Shown in pieces: positions 56,619-64,000 of a stretch of 64,000 nt of DNA. Positions within the stretch are counted from its first letter, which is position 1. Each line of letters opens with the position of its first letter. Under the pieces are notes generated by a model. It had not been told where the DNA came from and made no database searches. It was given only the letters and a program-made list of their open reading frames with translations. The DNA comes from Paenibacillus sp. FSL R10-2782. GTDB taxonomy: Bacteria > Bacillota > Bacilli > Paenibacillales > Paenibacillaceae. Both the position numbers and the translations under genes were made by a program. Location of the stretch: assembly GCF_038592985.1 (NCBI RefSeq), contig NZ_CP151951.1:4579001-4643000 (forward strand). Reading direction: 5' to 3'.

Positions 56619-58011
56619 TGGTGTCACCCCCTTGAGCAAATGGATCATGGATTACCGTTTCCTGATGTGGTTCGATATCCGGACCTTTGCGAGCCGTACG
56701 GACAAACAGGAACGCCAGCACACCCGTTAAAATTAAATACAATGCGGTAAACGAAATCAGCGAGAACAGCACTTCCCCTGCCACAACGGTAGGCGAAACG
56801 GAATCTTTGGTTTGAAGTAAACCAAAGACCGTCCAAGGCTGACGCCCCACTTCTGTCATGATCCAACCCGCAGTATTCCCAATGAATGGAAGTGATATGC
56901 CGAGCATCATCAAACGGAAGAACCAGCGATGCGAGCCCTCCAATTTTTTACGGAATGTCAGATAAGCTCCGTACAAAGCAAGTGCAATCATGGCACATCC
57001 GGCCGCAATCATAATGCGGAAGCTCCAAAATGTAGTACGTACCGGCGGAATATAATTACCAGGGCCGTAAGCTTTTTCATATTGTGCCTGAAGCTCATTC
57101 ATCCCCAAAACCCCGCCGGACAGCTTGTTATAGGACAGCAAACTCAAGAGATAAGGAAGCTTAATTTCAAAGCTGTTTTCCTTCTTTTCAGGGTCAATAC
57201 CTGCGATAACCGTCCAAGGGGCCGGATCACTACTGTTCTCCCATAACCCTTCACTGGCAGCCATTTTCATTGGCTGTGTTTCCACCAAATATTGAGCCTG
57301 TCCGTGACCAAACATCGGGATTAACATCGAACTAATCAATGCGACAATAATACTTACTTTGAAAGAAGGCTTGAAAAAGTCCAGATTCTTTTTGTGCATC
57401 AGCTTCCATGCGCTAATACCTGCCACGAGAAAAGCGCCTGTCGCAATAGCTGCAAACAATGTGTGAGGAAACTCCCACAACAGCTGTTCGTTCGTCAACA
57501 GAGCGAAAAAATCTTTCATTTCTGCGCGACCATTATGAATCTCGTATCCTACTGGACGCTGCATGAATGAGTTGGCTGCCAAAATCCACAGGGCGGACAG
57601 CATCGTACCAATGGATACCAGCCACATACAGGTTAAATGGACTGCTTTGGACAGCCGTTCCCAGCCGAATACCCACAATCCGATAAAGGTTGATTCCAGG
57701 AAAAAGGCAAGCAGTGCCTCAATCGCCAGCGGCGTACCGAACACATCTCCAACAAAACGGGAAAAGTCAGACCAGTTCATCCCGAACTGGAACTCCTGCA
57801 AAATCCCGGTGACCACGCCTACTGCAAAGTTAATCAGCAAAAAAGTTCCCCAGAATTGAGCCATTTTTTTGTACAAATCATTTTTTTTGATTACATACAT
57901 GGTCTCCATAATCGCCACCAGCAACGACAATCCAATGGAGATCGGCACATAAACAAAGTGAAGAATTGTTGTGGTTGCAAACTGCAACCGTGCCAATTCT
58001 AATACGTCCAT
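56605..58011 (-). CDS. cydA: Cytochrome bd quinol oxidase subunit I
   Basis: 468 residues, the same length as B. subtilis CydA. Heme ligands: His in LQFATTTILHFVYVPISIGL (b595), the Met-containing region after VEGLWE-like TQPMKMAASEGLWENSS (b558), and the GRQPWTVFGLLQT quinol-oxidase motif. The short Q-loop is the Firmicute form. It reduces O2 with high affinity under low oxygen. GGGGGAGG precedes the ATG. A Rex-like site lies 74 bases upstream. Confidence 0.96.
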   Translation of the reverse strand: MDVLELARLQFATTTILHFVYVPISIGLSLLVAIMETMYVIKKNDLYKKMAQFWGTFLLINFAVGVVTGILQEFQFGMNWSDFSRFVGDVFGTPLAIEALLAFFLESTFIGLWVFGWERLSKAVHLTCMWLVSIGTMLSALWILAANSFMQRPVGYEIHNGRAEMKDFFALLTNEQLLWEFPHTLFAAIATGAFLVAGISAWKLMHKKNLDFFKPSFKVSIIVALISSMLIPMFGHGQAQYLVETQPMKMAASEGLWENSSDPAPWTVIAGIDPEKKENSFEIKLPYLLSLLSYNKLSGGVLGMNELQAQYEKAYGPGNYIPPVRTTFWSFRIMIAAGCAMIALALYGAYLTFRKKLEGSHRWFFRLMMLGISLPFIGNTAGWIMTEVGRQPWTVFGLLQTKDSVSPTVVAGEVLFSLISFTALYLILTGVLAFLFVRTARKGPDIEPHQETVIHDPFAQGGDTNVVK

Positions 58012-58084
58012 GATGTTATTCCTCCCCCTGCGCTTCTCTTAAGAATGAATATTAATAATTAGGTTCTGAAGCCTTCCTTCATCC

Positions 58085-58102
58085 TTGTGATAGTATTCAC
58101 AT
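58085..58102. promoter_or_regulatory. Rex-binding site upstream of cydA
   Basis: TTGTGATAGTATTCACAT closely matches the Rex consensus TTGTGAA-N4-TTCACAA. Rex senses the NADH/NAD+ ratio and represses cyd in Bacillus. A further half-like TGTGAACATC at 58230 is too weak to count. The rest of 58012-58342 holds no gene. Confidence 0.75.
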
Positions 58103-58342
58103 TATTACATATGGAACGATCACTTTTTATGAATAGCCCCCTCAGGCATCTTCATTACGGAATCTCATGACCCGGCTTCAGAATATCATCATTATATAGA
58201 ATAGATTTGAAAGAAATAGAATCGAAAGTGTGAACATCATGTCAAAGCTGTGTCGTAATGATGGCGAATTTATGAAAACAGCTCAAATCTTCTAGTTAGT
58301 GTGACATTTTCGATTGATCTATCCAAATTTTTTCCATGAAAA

Positions 58343-58393
58343 AAGCCTCTCTTCGTTCGGAGACCTTTGCTCCGACATCCACAAGAGAGACTT
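58343..58393 (-). terminator. Branched terminator of the YesMN-type genes
   Basis: Outer stem AAGCCTCTCTT/AAGAGAGACTT and inner stem TCGGAG/CTCCGA; on the minus strand a TTTTTT run follows. Confidence 0.85.
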
Positions 58394-58418
58394 CATCAAT
58401 TTAACCCACGGGAATCCA

Positions 58419-60059
58419 TCAACTGCCATCCGTCCCTCTGTTCTTCTGAACCCGATTACGATAGGAGGAAGGCGACATCCCCGCATATTTTTTGAATTTG
58501 CCGTGAAAATAATCGGCATTGGCATATCCGACACGTCCTGCCACCTGATGCACCCTAATCCCCTGTGCAAGCAATTCCCTTGCCCGCTCGATCCTCACCT
58601 TGTCCAGATAGGCGTTAAAAGCTTCGCCTGTATGACTTTTGAACAATTTGCCCAAATAGCCGCTGTTGTAATTAAACATATCCGCCAACATCTCCAAGCG
58701 CAGGTTCTCATCATAATGGCTATGAATGAAATCAATCAATTGTTTCATGATCGTTTCCTTACCACCTGGATCGGTCTGACCAATCCATTGCAGAACATGC
58801 TCCTTCGACCGATCCACCAGCTCTCCCAAGGTTGAATAGGCATAAACATCCGTAATCAAGCGGGAATGCTCTTCCAGCACCATACGGCTCTGTTCCTGTC
58901 CAGCCGCATACTTGTTCAGCGCTAAGGTAAATGTCTGTGCAAACGCCGCCTTGATTTCAGCCTCTGTACGATAGATCTGTGGAAATTGGACCTCCATTTC
59001 CTTCAATACACGTATTGCAGCTTCACGATTGGACATATCCAGCGCGTAGTACAGCTTCTCTGCATAACGCATGGGGTCTGAGGCTTTGTCAGTCGTTTCG
59101 CACATTCCCTCGTCCGAAGTTTCCAAAACGTGCAGGTCACTGGTAAGCATCACCCTTTCCGCCCGGAAAAGAAAAGTACGCTCCAGTAGACGCAGCGCCT
59201 GTTCAAAAGAGCTCGGAATATCATGAAGTCTTCCCACCGGATCGCCAGCAGCTACGTATATTTTCGTTGCCCACGGCTTTAGCGCCTGTCGCCAGGAAGC
59301 CAGCAACTGAACAGCATTTTCTTCTGTGTCCACCGTGGCGGGAAGTAGCAAGCCTGTATATATTCCTGCCTCAAATACAATTCCCCTACCCTGCTCCCGG
59401 CACATTTCCGTTAGGCACAGCTTTGCTGCCGACTGCCGGGCTTGCCGATCCCAGTCGGGTATCCGAAGATCCAACAGTACGACCTGATAGCTTCCCCAAT
59501 CCAGAGGGGGTGGCGCTGGAAGCTGGCCAGGATGTTCAGCTTGCTCCGTTCCTCCGTTGAGAGGGTCGCTGTGTTCCAATGCACCACGATTAGCCCGATC
59601 TTCCTGAACCGGAAACAGCAGGATTTCGATCCAATCGCGTTCATGGACAGGTGGGCTTCCCCACTTGCCGTCTTCTTTTTCGCTCTCAATGCTTCGCCGT
59701 ACCCGTTTCAGCTCTGTCGTCATTTCTTCTTCGTCCACAGGCTTCAATAAATAACCATCTACCCCAAAGCCCATCGCCTGCCGCGCATAATCAAAGTCCG
59801 CATATCCGCTTAAAATAAGAAAATGAAACGGCTCACCGTTCATTTCGCGTATGCTCCGTATGACCTCCAGCCCGCTCATCCCCGGCATCCGTATATCGAC
59901 AATGACCAGTTCCGGCCGATGCTCCTTAAATTTATCCAATGCCTCGCGCCCGTTCTCTGCTGTATCTACAATATAGAAGCCGCAGTCTCTCCAATCAATG
60001 ATGGAGGTCAATCCTTCACGAATCGCAGGCTCATCATCCACAATCATCGCTTTATACAT
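58419..60059 (-). CDS. AraC-type response regulator (YesN-like)
   Basis: 546 residues: receiver (Asp55 in LVIVDIRMPGMSG), a long middle region without known motif, and a C-terminal double helix-turn-helix of the AraC type (DENLRLEMLADMFNYNSGYL, then VAGRVGYANADYFHGKFKKY AGMSPSSYR). Such regulators control carbohydrate transporters and hydrolases in Paenibacillus. It overlaps the kinase gene by eight bases. No transporter is adjacent on this side; the target may be elsewhere. Confidence 0.93.
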   Translation of the reverse strand: MYKAMIVDDEPAIREGLTSIIDWRDCGFYIVDTAENGREALDKFKEHRPELVIVDIRMPGMSGLEVIRSIREMNGEPFHFLILSGYADFDYARQAMGFGVDGYLLKPVDEEEMTTELKRVRRSIESEKEDGKWGSPPVHERDWIEILLFPVQEDRANRGALEHSDPLNGGTEQAEHPGQLPAPPPLDWGSYQVVLLDLRIPDWDRQARQSAAKLCLTEMCREQGRGIVFEAGIYTGLLLPATVDTEENAVQLLASWRQALKPWATKIYVAAGDPVGRLHDIPSSFEQALRLLERTFLFRAERVMLTSDLHVLETSDEGMCETTDKASDPMRYAEKLYYALDMSNREAAIRVLKEMEVQFPQIYRTEAEIKAAFAQTFTLALNKYAAGQEQSRMVLEEHSRLITDVYAYSTLGELVDRSKEHVLQWIGQTDPGGKETIMKQLIDFIHSHYDENLRLEMLADMFNYNSGYLGKLFKSHTGEAFNAYLDKVRIERARELLAQGIRVHQVAGRVGYANADYFHGKFKKYAGMSPSSYRNRVQKNRGTDGS

Positions 60060-61842
60060 TCGACTCCTCCTCGCTGGGTATTGAAAAGGTTACGGTTGTT
60101 CCGGCCTGCGGTACGCTCTCCATATGCAGACCATAGTGTTCACCATACATCAGCGTCAGACGCTGGTGAACATTGCGCAGACCAATACTGCTCCCTTCCG
60201 GCTCTTCCGTACCTGTGATACGGTCAAGCAGACGGGACAGCTGTTCTGCCTCCATGCCAACTCCATCGTCGGCTACTTTTATTCGCAACTCTCGTAGCTT
60301 CATCGAAATATCGACTTTCACGGTAACCGGTTCTTCCTTGTTTTCCAGGCCATGAATAACTGCGTTCTCCACCAGCGGCTGTATAATTAATGGAGGAATG
60401 GACATTTCCTCAGCGCTTTCTTCCAGATTCACTTCATAGATCAAACGATTTCCAAACCGGAACTGCTGAATTTGTAAATAGGATCGCACCATATCCAGTT
60501 CCTGACGCACTGTCGTTTTACCGCTTCCAATCTCCAGATTCCGCCGCATCAATCGGCCAAGCAAACGCACCGTTGTGGCAATCTCCGCCTCCCCGTTGAG
60601 ATGCGCCTTCATTCGAATAGACTCCAGCGCATTAAACAGGAAGTGCGGGTTAATCTGACTGGCCATCATTTTCAGCTTGATATCCTTTTGTGCCATTTCG
60701 AGCCTGTTGTTTTTCTCACTCGCTTCATACACCTGCCCCATCAACTGGCGGATGCTGGCAACCATATAGTTGAAGCGGCGGGACAAGTCCCCGATTTCGT
60801 CCATCCCCTCCACGCTCGATACGACATGGAAATCCCCCGCAGCCACCTTACCTAGCTCATGGCTCAATCGCTGTAGCCGTTTGGTGAGCAGCCAGGAAAT
60901 CATCGTAATAAGAACCAATGCCATCACCAGCACCGCAAGAACACATAATGCGCCGATCAAGCTGATCCGGTTCGCTCCCTGTACAATGTGTTCCGTCGAA
61001 AACACCGAAATAATCGTCAATCCGCTCACACTGGAGGCTGGCAACAGCTCATCCACAATAATGTTCGAGGATTTCCCGTTTATTTTTGCTTCATATATCC
61101 CCTTCCCCCTACCCTGTACATCAAAGCCCAGATGCAGATCCACCAATGTTTGACCCACGGACTGTGTATGGGTAGCCGCGACCACAATTCCGTTACGATC
61201 CACAATCAACGTTTCAAACGGTTCCTTGCTGAGCATATGGTTCAGCTCCGTCTGACTCAGTGCAATCATCAAAACTCCCTTGGTATTGTATTCGGGAAAG
61301 GGAATTTGCCTCACCAAACTCAGTCGATTTACCGGGTTGTCCTCTTTATCTTGAATATAAAACCAGTTAATCGCCGTCCCCTTCAAGGCCGTCTCAAACC
61401 ACTTCTGCTGCTCAATGCCAGAATCTACAGGGATAAATTCCAGATTATTAACAAGCGTCGGATTATACGCATAAAACCGGATGGTCGCAATCTCTCTATA
61501 CTGCTGTACATACTCATTAAAGTCCTTGTATTGATGATACGCATTCATCAGCTCTACCATGCCCGAATAACGGCGATTCGCCATCTCCCTCAGCCTTTTA
61601 TCGAACATCAGCCCATTTGAAATATCCGTGGGTACTCGCAGTAAATTTGCAGTCTGGCTCTTGATCTTTTCCACATTATTTACCGTTTGGGCAATCGCAC
61701 TGTCCAAAGCCTGCTCCCGCAAATAAAACGTGGCACAGCCGCCCACCACCAGTACCGGGATCATGACAATCAGCACGTAGGAGAACAGCAGCTTATTTCG
61801 CATACGCATATTATTCATCAGATATCGAACTCCACGATACAT
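60052..61842 (-). CDS. Sensor histidine kinase (YesM-like)
   Basis: 596 residues: membrane segment (LLFSYVLIVMIPVLVVGGCA), large extracellular sensor of the dCache type, second membrane segment (LIGALCVLAVLVMALVLITM), HAMP (RRFNYMVASIRQL), then His_kinase with NPHFLFNALESIRMKAHLNG (phospho-acceptor His) and HATPase boxes QPLVENAVIHGLEN and VADDGVGM. GGGGGG precedes the ATG. Partner of the YesN-like regulator; a cre-like sequence lies just upstream. Confidence 0.93.
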   Translation of the reverse strand: MYRGVRYLMNNMRMRNKLLFSYVLIVMIPVLVVGGCATFYLREQALDSAIAQTVNNVEKIKSQTANLLRVPTDISNGLMFDKRLREMANRRYSGMVELMNAYHQYKDFNEYVQQYREIATIRFYAYNPTLVNNLEFIPVDSGIEQQKWFETALKGTAINWFYIQDKEDNPVNRLSLVRQIPFPEYNTKGVLMIALSQTELNHMLSKEPFETLIVDRNGIVVAATHTQSVGQTLVDLHLGFDVQGRGKGIYEAKINGKSSNIIVDELLPASSVSGLTIISVFSTEHIVQGANRISLIGALCVLAVLVMALVLITMISWLLTKRLQRLSHELGKVAAGDFHVVSSVEGMDEIGDLSRRFNYMVASIRQLMGQVYEASEKNNRLEMAQKDIKLKMMASQINPHFLFNALESIRMKAHLNGEAEIATTVRLLGRLMRRNLEIGSGKTTVRQELDMVRSYLQIQQFRFGNRLIYEVNLEESAEEMSIPPLIIQPLVENAVIHGLENKEEPVTVKVDISMKLRELRIKVADDGVGMEAEQLSRLLDRITGTEEPEGSSIGLRNVHQRLTLMYGEHYGLHMESVPQAGTTVTFSIPSEEESNV

Positions 61843-61858
61843 GCCATCCCCCCAGTTA

Positions 61859-61872
61859 GATAAGCGCTTACA
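61859..61872 (-). promoter_or_regulatory. cre-like site upstream of the YesM-like gene
   Basis: Minus strand TGTAAGCGCTTATC, with the palindromic core TAAGCGCTTA, one mismatch to cre. It lies 17 bases ahead of the start codon. Confidence 0.55.
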
Positions 61873-61965
61873 TTAATATGTATTACTTACTCACCGCATC
61901 ACGATATACATGATTTCAGTTTAAAGCTTCGCAACATCTATATCTATATTTTTGCAAAATAAAAA

Positions 61966-61987
61966 TGTGGCGAACGGAGTCACCACA
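61966..61987 (-). terminator. Terminator of the deformylase gene
   Basis: TGTGGCGA (61966-61973) pairs with TCACCACA (61980-61987), with one GU; minus-strand TTTTTATTTTG follows. Confidence 0.8.
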
Positions 61988-62003
61988 CTTTACGGATCAT
62001 GAA

Positions 62004-62585
62004 CTATTCACGCACAAAGGGCTCGATATGCACACCCTGCGGCAGCTTTTGAGGATCGTCCGGGTCAATATGGTCATAGAACATAATGCCATCCAAATGG
62101 TCCATCTCGTGCTGTACCACAATCGCCGCATAGCCTTTGAAAGTCAGCAGTTCCTGCGTTCCATCTGGCAAATGGGCCTTAATGCGAATTTTTTCATAAC
62201 GCGGGACATATCCAGATATGTAACGATCCACTGACAAGCAGCCTTCGCCCTGTTCCAAATAAATCATGGACGTCGAGTGGCTGACCAGCTTCGGATTAAA
62301 CAGCGCATACTCCACCGTTTTGTCTCCATCCTGATAATAGACAGCACACATCCTTTTGTTCAGACCGACCTGGTTGGCTGATAATCCCACACCCGGACGC
62401 AGTTCATAACGGGTTGCCATCTCTTCATTTTGACTGTTTTTCAAATAATCCATCATCCACCGCATCTGTTGAAGATCCTCTTCACGCAGCGGCAGGCATA
62501 CCGGATCAACCTTCGTACGCAAAATCGGTTCCCCTTCACGTACGATATCCTTCGTGAGAAGCATGTCCATCGGTAGATTGCTCAT
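62004..62585 (-). CDS. def: Peptide deformylase
   Basis: Removes the formyl group from new protein N-termini. 193 residues with motif 1 GVGLSANQVG, motif 2 EGCLSVDRY (metal Cys) and motif 3 QHEMDHLDG (metal His residues and catalytic Glu). The insertions and length fit the Gram-positive type II group. GAGG is seven to eight bases before the ATG. It stands alone, not next to fmt. Confidence 0.95.
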   Translation of the reverse strand: MSNLPMDMLLTKDIVREGEPILRTKVDPVCLPLREEDLQQMRWMMDYLKNSQNEEMATRYELRPGVGLSANQVGLNKRMCAVYYQDGDKTVEYALFNPKLVSHSTSMIYLEQGEGCLSVDRYISGYVPRYEKIRIKAHLPDGTQELLTFKGYAAIVVQHEMDHLDGIMFYDHIDPDDPQKLPQGVHIEPFVRE

Positions 62586-62831
62586 TCGTCAGCCTCGATT
62601 CATTTTAATAAATATACTTTCGTGTGATCCTGCGAAATATGGGTAAAATTCTCGGTTTTACTTCAAGTTTTATCCCATAAATTATATCTATTCATGAAAT
62701 GAATTGTCAAAATAAAGCGGTATTTGGAGTAAGGCCAAAATTCATCCCGTTAAACATTCATAAGCTTAATTGTTCACCAGGTTAACCAGTTAATCTATAT
62801 CACATATTTATGATGAAAGAAGGTTATTCTA

Positions 62832-63028
62832 TTGAATTTTAGCAAAAAGAAAGCAAGTCAATTGTTAGTTGCTTTTATGGCACGGCAGGATTTGCTACTC
62901 TATTAAGCATTATAGATACCTATACAGGATCCGTTGAAGACGCTGTGTTGGAAGGCTGTAAGGCACTAGGTATGTCGGATACGGTGGCTTGGTGGGTGAC
63001 AAAAACCTTAATGGCGTTTGTTTTGTAA
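62832..63028 (+). pseudogene. Small hydrophobic peptide gene with apparent -1 frameshift
   Basis: From a TTG at 62832 after AAAGAAGG the frame reads MNFSKKKASQLLVAF and then stops 9 codons later. A -1 shift at TTT (62874) continues YGTAGFATLLSIIDTYTGSV, then EDAVLEGCKALGMSDTVAWW and VTKTLMAFVL, stop at 63026-63028: 65 residues in all, basic start and hydrophobic, Gly/Ala-containing rest with one Cys. It looks like a small secreted or membrane-active peptide (bacteriocin-like in character), but no family is recognised. The break may be real decay. Confidence 0.35.
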
Positions 63029-63157
63029 TTTGAGGAAAATACCTTTTAAAAAAAATACTGCGAATACAACTAAAAAAACAATGATTATAGCGGTTAATAA
63101 CATTCCTATTCCGGTCCAAAAACCGTAGTGAAAAACATTTTTTACATTAATATACAT
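63008..63157 (-). CDS. Small single-span membrane protein (49 residues)
   Basis: Reads MYINVKNVFHYGFWTGIG, then MLLTAIIIVFLVVFAVFFL and KGIFLKLQNKRH: one membrane segment and a basic C-terminus, a plausible small membrane protein. The ribosome site is weak. Its last 21 bases overlap the end of the plus-strand peptide frame, so the two are convergent. Confidence 0.45.
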   Translation of the reverse strand: MYINVKNVFHYGFWTGIGMLLTAIIIVFLVVFAVFFLKGIFLKLQNKRH

Positions 63158-63251
63158 TATTTATTATAAAAACGAAAACCGAGTTGCATCAGTAATAGAA
63201 GAATATATCTTTTCTATATCTATTTTCCTCATTCTACAAAAAGAACCCAGC

Positions 63252-63289
63252 AAAAAAACTCCTACACTAAAAAGGTTCGGAGTTTTTTT
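63252..63289. terminator. Bidirectional terminator
   Basis: AAAAAAACTCC (63252-63262) pairs with GGAGTTTTTTT (63279-63289). It ends the pyruvyl-transferase gene (minus strand) and can stop plus-strand transcription. Confidence 0.8.
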
Positions 63290-63335
63290 GCCGTTTTACA
63301 GTTTCGAAGTTACCTCTCCGCAGCTTTTCCCTACA

Positions 63336-64000
63336 TTAAGACGGCTGTTCCAGTGCATCCGGTGTATCGCTGAACAGCTTCGCCTTGGGATTAGGCTGTG
63401 TCCAGGTGTTATAATACTGCGAGTTTTTGCCGTACGAATTATCAATGACGACATGCGGCATATCGAGCAGGCAGGCCAGAATATGACCGTGCAGCCGCGA
63501 GGTGCGCACCTCGCGGTAAGAGCTGAACAGCGTAACCGCCTTGTTCATAAGGTGGTCGGTATACTTGTACCAAAAGGTACGCGTAGGCAAGGGACCGCCG
63601 ATTTTTTTATCCAGACGGTAAAACTTCTGGAAGTAGACGATCCCTTTCACTTCCAGCGGAGTGAACAGAGTGTCCCAGTCCAGACGGTGGGCGGCATCTG
63701 CCTCGTCGTCGAATTGCTTTTGCCCCCCTACGGTTTCAATATCCGTACGCAGGAAGTACAGTACGTCCTTGACCGTTTCTGTCGTCGGCTTCAACGGCCA
63801 GAGCTGGTGCGCCATATCCGGGCATAGCGTGATGCTGCACTGATTCAGTTTGTCCTTGGCCCACGTATAAGAGCGTGTGTCCCGCACAAACATATGTAAA
63901 TCCGGGTGACCATTGAATAACGCAGCGACCTCATCGGCCTTCTGTTCAGACTGGAAGTGGATCGTCTGTGGCATGATTACAATGCGGTGACTCGGAAAAT
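63336..64000 (-). CDS. Polysaccharide pyruvyl transferase, C-terminal part (cut by right edge)
   Basis: The frame is open to the window edge (FPSHRIVIMPQTIHFQ at the margin), so the gene extends beyond it; the internal Met at 63974 is not the start. MFVRDTRSYTWAK, then VRTSRLHGHILACLLDMPHV and VIDNSYGKNSQYYNTWTQ match the GT-like pyruvyl transferases of the EpsO/YvfF/CsaB group, which add ketal pyruvate to exopolysaccharide or cell-wall sugars. It may belong to an exopolysaccharide cluster to the right. Confidence 0.85.
   Translation of the reverse strand, partial: FPSHRIVIMPQTIHFQSEQKADEVAALFNGHPDLHMFVRDTRSYTWAKDKLNQCSITLCPDMAHQLWPLKPTTETVKDVLYFLRTDIETVGGQKQFDDEADAAHRLDWDTLFTPLEVKGIVYFQKFYRLDKKIGGPLPTRTFWYKYTDHLMNKAVTLFSSYREVRTSRLHGHILACLLDMPHVVIDNSYGKNSQYYNTWTQPNPKAKLFSDTPDALEQPS

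Noticed and set aside
58225..58250. Second Rex-like site (TGTGAACATCATGTCA)
   Set aside because: Only one half matches; the second half departs too far from TTCACAA.
62910..63119. Minus-strand frame rich in Pro, Tyr and Arg
   Set aside because: No ribosome site; it lies across the two small ORFs described and lacks protein-like character.

Overview
The window looks like a chromosomal segment of a Paenibacillus of the P. polymyxa group. The GH1 enzyme at 36767-38113 reads, from memory, as nearly the P. polymyxa beta-glucosidase BglA. Gene content (xyl operon, YesMN-type two-component pair, LplABC-type sugar importer, qox and cyd oxidases, catabolite-repression sites) and strong AGGAGG ribosome-binding sites fit a sugar-degrading, facultatively anaerobic Firmicute. 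Most genes lie on the minus strand. No rRNA, tRNA or CRISPR array was seen.

Layout. 1-9.2 kb is sugar use: a partial secreted protein, xylAB with divergent xylR and a control region (operator, cre, promoters), then a bglP-licT-phospho-beta-glucosidase operon with a RAT/terminator leader and a cre site. 9.3-17.2 kb is redox, metal and drug handling: a glutaredoxin-like protein, trxB, a ZIP transporter, a flavodoxin-like quinone reductase, an HlyD-MFS efflux pair, and a P1B4 ATPase of the PfeT/ZosA/FrvA type with two Fur-like boxes. 17.2-25.6 kb is an AT-richer, scarred accessory region: an IS30-like remnant, two cupins (one with an apparent ATT start), a LysR regulator, a csaA fragment, an HxlR/SDR pair, a nitronate monooxygenase, a DinB protein, an IS110-aldo/keto reductase chimera and a frameshifted small membrane gene. 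It is peppered with copies of a dispersed repeat whose ends share CCCGTTAG. 25.8-31.9 kb holds an unrecognised 478-residue protein, a CadA/ZntA-type ATPase with a His-rich linker and its ArsR regulator, and an Old Yellow Enzyme. 32-36 kb is qoxABCD, an aa3/bo3-type quinol oxidase without CuA ligands. 36.8-44.5 kb is a glycoside locus (BglA, GH95, three-gene ABC importer). 44.7-49.6 kb is a five-gene peptide/nickel-type ABC importer. 49.7-51.8 kb has a cupredoxin and a NarL-type two-component system. 52-58.1 kb is cydABDC with a Rex-like site. 58.4-61.8 kb is a YesMN-type pair, followed by a peptide deformylase, two small overlapping convergent ORFs and a pyruvyl-transferase gene cut by the right edge.

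How the parts work together. Four cre-like sites (xylA, bglP, the lplB-like permease and the yesM-like kinase) suggest that the sugar loci answer jointly to CcpA, each with its own specific regulator where one is visible (XylR, LicT). Two terminal quinol oxidases, one beside a Rex-like site, give oxygen-dependent flexibility. Two P-type ATPases, a ZIP protein and the nickel-type importer form a metal-homeostasis set. The most unusual material is the repeat family and the gene debris at 17-25.6 kb, the duplicated Fur-like boxes around a hairpin ahead of the P1B4 ATPase, and several small ORFs that ordinary length cut-offs would miss.
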